Assembly: GCA_963720235.1 (NCBI GenBank)
Contig: OY970389.1
Coordinates: 4,278,001-4,342,000 of the forward strand
DNA: 64,000 nt
DNA from: JACMLC01 sp963720235
Lineage (GTDB): Bacteria > Acidobacteriota > Blastocatellia > Pyrinomonadales > Pyrinomonadaceae
Direction of reading: 5' to 3'
Within the stretch, counting starts at the first letter, position 1. The number at the start of each line of letters is the position of its first letter. The translations under genes were made by a program, and so were the position numbers. Below are positions 58,649 to 64,000 of the stretch, in pieces. A model generated the notes under the pieces. It was not told the origin of the DNA. It saw only the letters and a program-made list of their open reading frames with translations, and searched no databases.

Positions 58649-59809
58649 CTATCCTTGATTCAAAGCCATCTCGCCGTTGAGTTTCAAAATCTCCAAAGTC
58701 ATCTCTGCCGAGGCGTACATGTCTTTGACATCAAGCCATTCGTTGACGGTGTGTATGGCGCGCATGCCTGTGCCGAGGTTGGCGCATTCGATGCCTTTGC
58801 GATTGAAGATGTTGGCATCGCAGCCGCCGCCCGAAGCCATCGTTTTAACTTCGAGTCCCATGCGCGAAGCCGCTTGAAGGACAAGCTGTACGACATGCGA
58901 GCTATCCGGCACATCCATCGCGAAGTATTCCGGCGAGACATTTGATTCGACCCATGCCTGCGTCGTCTTCCCTGCGACAGTCACTTGATATTTAGCAGCA
59001 GCATCCTCGAAACACTTGACCATGTGGTCGCATTGAGCTTTCAACTTCTCTTCACTCAAAGAACGCGCTTCGCCTTTGAGGACAACGAAATTGGTGACGA
59101 TGTTTGTCGCTTTGCCGCCCTCTATCACACCGATGTTAGCTGTCGTCTCGTGGTCAATTCTTCCGAGCTTCATATTAGTAATAGCTTCGGCTGCAATCTT
59201 GATAGCGGAGATGCCTTCTTCGGGCGCGACGCCCGCGTGCGATTCGAGGCCGTGCACTTTAAATTCCAGATGATTTGACGAAGGGCCTTTGGTAAAGAGA
59301 AAGCCCGGATCATCGGAATCAAAAACGATGCCGTACTTCGCTCTGATTTTTGAGACATCAACATTCTTTGCGCCAAGGAGTCCGACCTCTTCGCAGATAG
59401 AGAAGATGGCTTCGATGTCCGTGTGCGGGATGTTCTGCTCTTTGAGACAGCGTATGGTCTCGATGATGACGGCGCAGCCGGATTTGTCGTCGCCGCCTAA
59501 AACAGTTGTGCCGTCAGAGCGTATGATGTCGCCTTCGACGATGGGCTTTACGCCTTCGCCGGGAACGACTGTGTCCATGTGCGCGCTCATCATAATCGGC
59601 TCTGCGCCATCAATCGTGCCTTTGAAGCGTGCGATGACATTGCCGCTATTGCCACCGACTTTTTCGCCCGCGTCGTCAATCGAAACCTCCGCGCCCATCT
59701 CTTCACAATACTTCTTGATACGCTCTGCCACGTCGCGCTCCTTGCGCGAGTGGCTGTCTATCTGAACGAGTTCGAGCAGCAGATTTTTGATGCGTTCCTG
59801 ATTAATCAT
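58649..59809 (-). CDS. M20-family metallopeptidase (PepT-like)
   Basis: 386 residues. Di-zinc site: MMSAHMDTVVPGEGV, TTVLGGDDKSGCAVIIETIR and FSICEEVGLLGAKN. The dimerisation lid begins near FLFTKGPSSNHLEFKVHGLE and has ESHAGVAPEEGISAIK. The C-terminal His is in TGMRAIHTVNEWL. This subgroup comprises tripeptide aminopeptidases and deacylases. Cytosolic. It starts MINQERIKNLLLELVQIDSH; no operon partner. Confidence 0.9.
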   Translation of the reverse strand: MINQERIKNLLLELVQIDSHSRKERDVAERIKKYCEEMGAEVSIDDAGEKVGGNSGNVIARFKGTIDGAEPIMMSAHMDTVVPGEGVKPIVEGDIIRSDGTTVLGGDDKSGCAVIIETIRCLKEQNIPHTDIEAIFSICEEVGLLGAKNVDVSKIRAKYGIVFDSDDPGFLFTKGPSSNHLEFKVHGLESHAGVAPEEGISAIKIAAEAITNMKLGRIDHETTANIGVIEGGKATNIVTNFVVLKGEARSLSEEKLKAQCDHMVKCFEDAAAKYQVTVAGKTTQAWVESNVSPEYFAMDVPDSSHVVQLVLQAASRMGLEVKTMASGGGCDANIFNRKGIECANLGTGMRAIHTVNEWLDVKDMYASAEMTLEILKLNGEMALNQG

Positions 59810-59820
59810 TTAGCCTCCGT

Positions 59821-60110
59821 CAAGAGTGAAAGAGTGAATTGTTAATGGTAAATAACCTCAGTTGCAAGCTAAGGAAGGCTTTAGCCGCCTGCTGTGCGGA
59901 AAGTCTCTGACTTTCCGTTTACCGTTCCTCCTGAACAGATGCGAGGCTGAGCCTCGCACTTGATTGGAGTCACATCAGCCGGAAAAGCAAAGCTTTTCCG
60001 CACCGCATTGCGGCCAAGCCGCCATCGCTCTCTTAACTTACTACTTGAGTTAAATTGAAGAAACGAGTTTTATCTATTTACCATTTACCTTTCACTATTT
60101 ACCAGTTATT
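59821..60110. repeat. Nested repeat region between M20 and acyltransferase genes
   Basis: The outer arms are heptad-type (gtgaaagagtgaattg with ggtaaataac on the left; ttaccat ttacctt tcactat ttaccag on the right, about 60,070-60,105). They enclose a relative of the 10,312 palindrome (ccgcctgctgtgcggaaagt, gcgaggctgagcctcgc, aagctttt, gcattgcggccaagccgc). One repeat family thus sits inside another. Confidence 0.55.
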
Positions 60111-60868
60111 TCTGCGCGCCAGGCATCGCCGCGCCGGTTCAAATCATCAAGCGCGGCTTGCAATTCGTCGCGCTTGGCTTGAAGCAATTCTTCATCAGCA
60201 TCGGACGGCACACGTATCGGCGGCGCGACATAGACGCGCGCGCGCGTCAATGGTTTCGGTATCTGAAAAGAGTCCCAGCTAGGAACTTTCCAGTAACGCG
60301 CGAGCGTCATCGTCACAGGCATAATCGGATGCCCGGACTTTTTCGCCAACAGCACCGCGCCCATCTTGGCGACATAGGGCGGCCCCTTCGGCCCGTCAAT
60401 CGTAAAGGCCGTAGTGCATCCGGCGCGCATCAGTCGCGCCATCTCGACCACCGCGCCGACAGCCCCGCGCGTCGAAGACCCGCGCACCGCGCCGTAACCG
60501 AACCTCTGTATAAAGCGCGCGATGTATTCGCCGTCAAAGCTCTGCGAAGTCATGACGACAATCTTGCGCCGCCGCCACCAGTAGGTCGTCAGGAAAATCC
60601 GGTCGTGCCAGAAAACGTAGATGGGAAGGCCGCTATCTTTCGTCGCCTCGTCATGATTGTGCCAGTCAATGACTTCAAAACGCGCTGTGCGCCCGATGAG
60701 ATTTATCAGAAAATAGAAAGCCAAATCGGCTGCGCGAATCAGCAATCGCTTCTTAAAAGGATACGCGGAGAGGTCTGCGAAAGCATAAGCGCGCTCGACG
60801 CTCTCTTCCACACGCTCGTTCATGCGCTTCGCTGCGCGCTCGCTCTGTTGTTCAGCCGATGCCTGCAT
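60095..60868 (-). CDS. DUF374-type lysophospholipid acyltransferase
   Basis: 257 residues. One hydrophobic segment (LLIRAADLAFYFLINLIGRT), then the catalytic-like block IYVFWHDRIFLTTYWWRRR (H-x4 variant HDRIFL), SQSFDGEYIARFIQRFGYGA, RGSSTRGAVGAVVEM and FTIDGPKGPPYVAKMGAVLL, the DUF374 core. Such proteins acylate lipid A or glycerol phospholipids in the inner membrane. Which acceptor is used is unknown. Start ATG 60868. Confidence 0.85.
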   Translation of the reverse strand: MQASAEQQSERAAKRMNERVEESVERAYAFADLSAYPFKKRLLIRAADLAFYFLINLIGRTARFEVIDWHNHDEATKDSGLPIYVFWHDRIFLTTYWWRRRKIVVMTSQSFDGEYIARFIQRFGYGAVRGSSTRGAVGAVVEMARLMRAGCTTAFTIDGPKGPPYVAKMGAVLLAKKSGHPIMPVTMTLARYWKVPSWDSFQIPKPLTRARVYVAPPIRVPSDADEELLQAKRDELQAALDDLNRRGDAWRAEITGK

Positions 60869-60996
60869 TTGACTGGCAAAGGGTAAAAGGAAAAAGGAAA
60901 AAAGGGAAGCCGCGCTCAGACTGTAGATTTAAATATGAGGATAGAAAAGAAGTGTGGGAGGCTTGCCGCTCGCGCGTGTTGAGAATTTTTGCAGAG

Positions 60997-61362
60997 CTAT
61001 TGGACAGGTTTTGACTCAAGCTTTTCGACGCGATCTTCAAGGTCTGACTGATCTGCGCGCAGAGTTATCATGTCTCTGGTAAGTACGTCAAACTTTCGCA
61101 CTATCTGTCTTGAAAGCTGTTCTAAAGAGTCGAGCCGCTCTTTGACTTCTATTATCTCAGCTTTGACTTCTACTATTTCAGCCAGCGCGCGTTCCCAGAT
61201 TGGTTTTGTTTCCAGTGCGCGCTTCTCTGCTTGGATTTCCAAAGCTTGCAGGCGTGAGTCAAATGATTGCAAGCGCGCATCAAGAGCGTCGAAGCGTGCG
61301 AAGATGCGCTCCTCGAAAGAGCTATTGTTTGATATATTCTGTATCGTTTCCTCGCTCATCAC
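60997..61362 (-). CDS. Small coiled-coil hypothetical protein
   Basis: 121 residues, nearly all predicted coiled coil with heptads of hydrophobic residues (RFDALDARLQSFDSRLQALE, IVEVKAEIIEVKERLDSLEQ, and DQSDLEDRVEKLESKP). No cysteine, no signal peptide. The design is like that of small bacterial coiled-coil scaffold proteins. Family unknown. It stands alone between the acyltransferase and the response-regulator gene. Confidence 0.65.
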   Translation of the reverse strand: MMSEETIQNISNNSSFEERIFARFDALDARLQSFDSRLQALEIQAEKRALETKPIWERALAEIVEVKAEIIEVKERLDSLEQLSRQIVRKFDVLTRDMITLRADQSDLEDRVEKLESKPVQ

Positions 61363-61585
61363 AATGGATTATGAACCTTAAAAAGTTTAAGTTCAAGCAT
61401 GAAAGATTACGCATTTATGAAGAACAAAGTTGCCGGACAAACTTTTTAGACTTTTACCTTTGGCCGTCTTTCGATATTATTTGAAACGGGACGCGCTTCT
61501 TTTTCGTACAGGGGTTTTGCGGAAAGCGTGTGCGCTCTCTTCCCTTCCAAGGTCAATCAAGGTTCGATGCGGTAAATGAGGTCGG

Positions 61586-62455
61586 ATGGAGAAACGACGA
61601 ATCCTCATCGTAGATGATAACGATGAACTGCGCTCATCGCTTGAAGCGGTCTTGCGCGAGTTGGGCCATGAAGTGTTCGCCACAGGCGACCGCGACGAAG
61701 CACTCGCGCGCGAAGACATAGACGAGTTTGACCTGATTATCTCAGACCTGACGGATGACGCGGATTCCGGCGTCCAACTCCTGAGCGAGATAAAGCGCAA
61801 ACGCCTCTTAGTTCCCGTCGTCGTCTCTTCGGATGAAGCGCAGCAGCCCGGCGTCGTCAAGGCTTTTAAGATGGGCGCGGTCAATTACCTGCGCAAGCCT
61901 TATGACAAAGGCGAGTTGTGCAACATCGTCGAAAAAACTCTCGCCTACAAGCTGCGTTTTGTCGAAGATTTAAAAGTGCTCGCGCACATGCACGAGAAGA
62001 TAGAGTTTGAATTGCCGAGCGATGTTTCGTTGATGAACGGCGTGCTGCATTACCTGATTGAGCGCGTCGCGCAACTTGGCGTCATCAAACCCGAACGCTC
62101 GAATCTCTTCATCGCGCTCGATGAAGCTTTCGTCAACGCAGTCAAGCACGGCAACAAGAACGACCATTCAAAGCTCGTCAGAATTACTGCCGAACTCTCT
62201 GCGAAAGAGGCGCGCTTTACTGTCGAAGACGAAGGCGAAGGATTCAATGTGCAGGAGATTCCAGACCCGCGCGACCCGGAAAATCTTTTCAAGACATCTG
62301 GCAGGGGCGTGCTTCTTATCTACAACATCATGGACGAAGTCAAGTACAATGAGCGCGGCAATCGCTTGACGATGGTCAAACGCCCCGAAGATACGCTTGA
62401 CGCAGAACTGATTGAAGCCCTCAGCCAAGACGATAACGACCACGCGCGCAACTGA
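61586..62455 (+). CDS. Receiver domain fused to RsbW-like anti-sigma kinase
   Basis: 289 residues. Receiver (1-130): RRILIVDDNDELRSSLEAVL, acceptor Asp in FDLIISDLTDDADSGVQLLS, the NYLRKPYDKGEL lysine. The receiver's last quarter leads through a linker to an HATPase_c/RsbW domain (about 155-265): LFIALDEAFVNAVKHGNKND (N box), VEDEGEGFNVQEIP (G1) and FKTSGRGVLLIYNIMDEV (G2). Together this is a phosphorylation-controlled anti-sigma or Ser/Thr kinase of the partner-switching type. No STAS anti-anti-sigma gene is nearby. It starts at the ATG at 61586; the TonB-like start codon of the next gene follows after 1 nt. Confidence 0.88.
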   Translation: MEKRRILIVDDNDELRSSLEAVLRELGHEVFATGDRDEALAREDIDEFDLIISDLTDDADSGVQLLSEIKRKRLLVPVVVSSDEAQQPGVVKAFKMGAVNYLRKPYDKGELCNIVEKTLAYKLRFVEDLKVLAHMHEKIEFELPSDVSLMNGVLHYLIERVAQLGVIKPERSNLFIALDEAFVNAVKHGNKNDHSKLVRITAELSAKEARFTVEDEGEGFNVQEIPDPRDPENLFKTSGRGVLLIYNIMDEVKYNERGNRLTMVKRPEDTLDAELIEALSQDDNDHARN

Positions 62456-62456
62456 T

Positions 62457-64000
62457 TTGACTGCGCCGCCGGAGAGCGTGCGCGCCGCGTGGCGTTGGTG
62501 GCTCCCGCCCGCGCTGCTTGCGCTCGCACTCGCGCTCTACTTTACAGACCCTTTCATAGGCGACTGGGACGGACTTGATTACACAGTCCTTTCCGTGCGC
62601 GGCGAGCCATCCTCAATGGCTCTGGGCCGCACGCTCTTTATCTTCTTCAACCACGCGCTCTGGCGCATAGCCCACGCACTCTTTCAGCTTCCGGCAGATA
62701 AAGCGTATCTACTTTTTAAATATCTGGTCGTCGCGCAATGCCCGCTTGCGGTGATTGCTGTCTGGACGCTGGCGCGCGATGTGACAAGCTCTGTGCGCGC
62801 CGCAAGCATCGCTGCGCTGCTCGTCGCAGTCTCGCCCATCTTTGTGATTTATAGCGGACAGGTGATGACGGATGTGCCGTCGCTCTTGCTGGTCACGGTT
62901 GCGCTCGTCATACACCTGCGCGGATTGAGAACGAAGCGCGTGTGGCTAGTGCTCTGTGGAGCGGCGCTGCTCGGCGCGGGAGTGAACATGCGCGAGACAG
63001 TAGCCTTTTATGCTCCGTGGCTTGTCCTTGCGCCGTTTGTCTGCGGATGGAAGTTGCGCGCGAAAGAGATTGGATGGACGCTGCTGGCATGTTTGATTTT
63101 TGTGCTGCTGGCATCTGTTCCGTTTGCGCTGCTGTATGCGTCGAATGTCAACAGCTATCGCGCGGCATGGCAGGGCTGGCGCGAATCCATGAACGCGGAA
63201 ATCGCGCGCCATCCGGTCATGCTCGTAAATCTGAAGCCATTCCTGCTCTACTTCTTTGCGCTCTCGCCGATGACGCTCATCGCGCTGCCCGTCGCCGCCT
63301 GGCGTGAGTGGCGCGAGCACAAATTCTCTGTGATGCTCTTGCTGGCTTTGTGCGGAGTCTTTGCCAACCTGCTGCTTTTTTTCAACTACAGCACGGTTGT
63401 CAACTGGCGTTATTTTTTGACGGGGCTGCCCGCGCTCGTCCCAATGGTCGCGGACTATTTTATGCGCGAACAGAGTGAGCGGCTCGGCAATCACACACGC
63501 GCGTTCTGGGCCACTGTGGCGGGCATCATTTTTACTGCGATTGTGTGCGGCATCTATCTGAAACCCATCAGCAGCGAGCATGTCAGAAAGCGCGCCGAGA
63601 CCAGAAACTATCGCGCGCGTCTTGCGCTGCTGCCGGAGGATGCAGTCATCATGGCGGGCGGGCAGACGATTGCAGTCAATTACTGGCGCGGCATAGGCGC
63701 GGGCCGTTGGCTGACGATTGGCACTGGGAGCGGCTGGCCGGGCAACAATCTGATGACGGAAATCGAAAGCTATCTGGCCCAGGGCCGCCGCGTCTTTCTG
63801 GATGCAGACCCGCGCTGGTGGTCGCCATGCGGATGGCAGCGCACGGAGACCATCGCGCTCACCGCGCTCGAATCGCGTTTCCGTTTTCGTCATCTCAAAG
63901 ACACCATCTATGAGCTAAGACCGATGGACGACGAGACGGCGCAAGACCATCCGGGCTTGCAACGGCTGCTGCCTGAGAACAGGCTGGAGGATGTGCGAAA
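62457..64000 (+). CDS. Polytopic glycosyltransferase, GT39/ArnT-like, C-terminus outside window
   Basis: The frame is open from a TTG at 62457 to the window edge (at least 514 codons); a GTG at 62478 is an alternative start. The N-terminus has one helix (WWLPPALLALALALYFTDPF), then the periplasmic loop with the acidic pair IGDWDGLDY, as in PMT/ArnT enzymes. Many further helices follow (VVAQCPLAVIAVWTLA; IAALLVAVSPIFVIYSGQVM; LLACLIFVLLASVPFALLYA; AFWATVAGIIFTAIVCGIYL). These enzymes move a sugar from a polyprenyl-phosphate donor onto lipid or protein at the outer face of the inner membrane. Start right after the receiver/kinase stop suggests co-transcription. Confidence 0.8.
   Translation, partial: MTAPPESVRAAWRWWLPPALLALALALYFTDPFIGDWDGLDYTVLSVRGEPSSMALGRTLFIFFNHALWRIAHALFQLPADKAYLLFKYLVVAQCPLAVIAVWTLARDVTSSVRAASIAALLVAVSPIFVIYSGQVMTDVPSLLLVTVALVIHLRGLRTKRVWLVLCGAALLGAGVNMRETVAFYAPWLVLAPFVCGWKLRAKEIGWTLLACLIFVLLASVPFALLYASNVNSYRAAWQGWRESMNAEIARHPVMLVNLKPFLLYFFALSPMTLIALPVAAWREWREHKFSVMLLLALCGVFANLLLFFNYSTVVNWRYFLTGLPALVPMVADYFMREQSERLGNHTRAFWATVAGIIFTAIVCGIYLKPISSEHVRKRAETRNYRARLALLPEDAVIMAGGQTIAVNYWRGIGAGRWLTIGTGSGWPGNNLMTEIESYLAQGRRVFLDADPRWWSPCGWQRTETIALTALESRFRFRHLKDTIYELRPMDDETAQDHPGLQRLLPENRLEDVR

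Overview
The window is a GC-rich, gene-dense bacterial chromosome segment. The best guess is Acidobacteriota of the Blastocatellia type. This rests on the Oar-like TonB receptor with an N-terminal carboxypeptidase-regulatory domain, the secreted proteins built from delta-60 and FG-GAP/VCBS repeats, and intergenic spaces filled with palindromic repeat elements. No rRNA or other taxonomic marker is present, so this is an inference.

Layout. 1-9.7 kb: truncated TonB receptor, thiolase, DUF1028 protein, membrane protein, asparagine synthetase, glycosyltransferase and TlpA-like thioredoxin. 9.7-14.8 kb: methyltransferase, glycosyltransferase/serine acetyltransferase pair and a small metal-binding (HMA) pair. 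15-25 kb: prmC, murA, HIT protein, TPR lipoprotein, a set of zinc-ribbon proteins, an FG-GAP protein, an NtrC-type regulator and a diguanylate cyclase. 25-36.8 kb: GAF histidine kinase, HxlR regulator, M43 metalloprotease, thioredoxin reductase, a large propeller protein, hydroxyacyl-CoA dehydrogenase, PilZ protein and enoyl-CoA hydratase.

From 36.9 to 52.4 kb is a compound genomic island in tRNA-Ala(GGC). The last 47 bp of the tRNA are repeated perfectly at 45,675-45,721 and in degenerate form at 52,379-52,423, so two segments lie in tandem. Segment 1 (37.0-45.7 kb) carries a tight four-gene cassette: a QueC-like enzyme with an apparent ATT start, a DUF6884/GIY-YIG-like fusion, a SIR2/nucleotide-kinase fusion and a nucleoside 2-deoxyribosyltransferase. 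It also carries an IS200-type transposase and a secreted 14-repeat propeller protein. Segment 2 (45.7-52.4 kb) carries a truncated nuclease-like fragment and a type III restriction-modification system with a four-helix-bundle protein gene between mod and res. No integrase is visible in either segment. The four-gene cassette is the best candidate for an undescribed system, probably anti-phage defence through nucleotide, NAD or base-modification chemistry.

52.5-64 kb returns to the host chromosome: two more propeller surface proteins, a phosphatase-like secreted protein, a YpfJ-type metalloprotease, an M20 peptidase, a DUF374 acyltransferase, a response-regulator/RsbW-like kinase fusion and a truncated glycosyltransferase of the GT39 type.

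A second theme is the intergenic DNA. At least a dozen loci carry inverted repeats made of 7-bp tandem units. The heptamer differs at each locus, but the period and the palindromic arrangement stay the same. One copy lies in frame inside the mod gene. Other repeat families (GC-rich composite palindromes, and elements built on a CGCAAAGGCGCAAAG core) occupy further gaps. The multi-repeat secreted proteins show fixed repeat counts: 7, 7 and 14 delta-60 units, and 6 FG-GAP units in each of four proteins.
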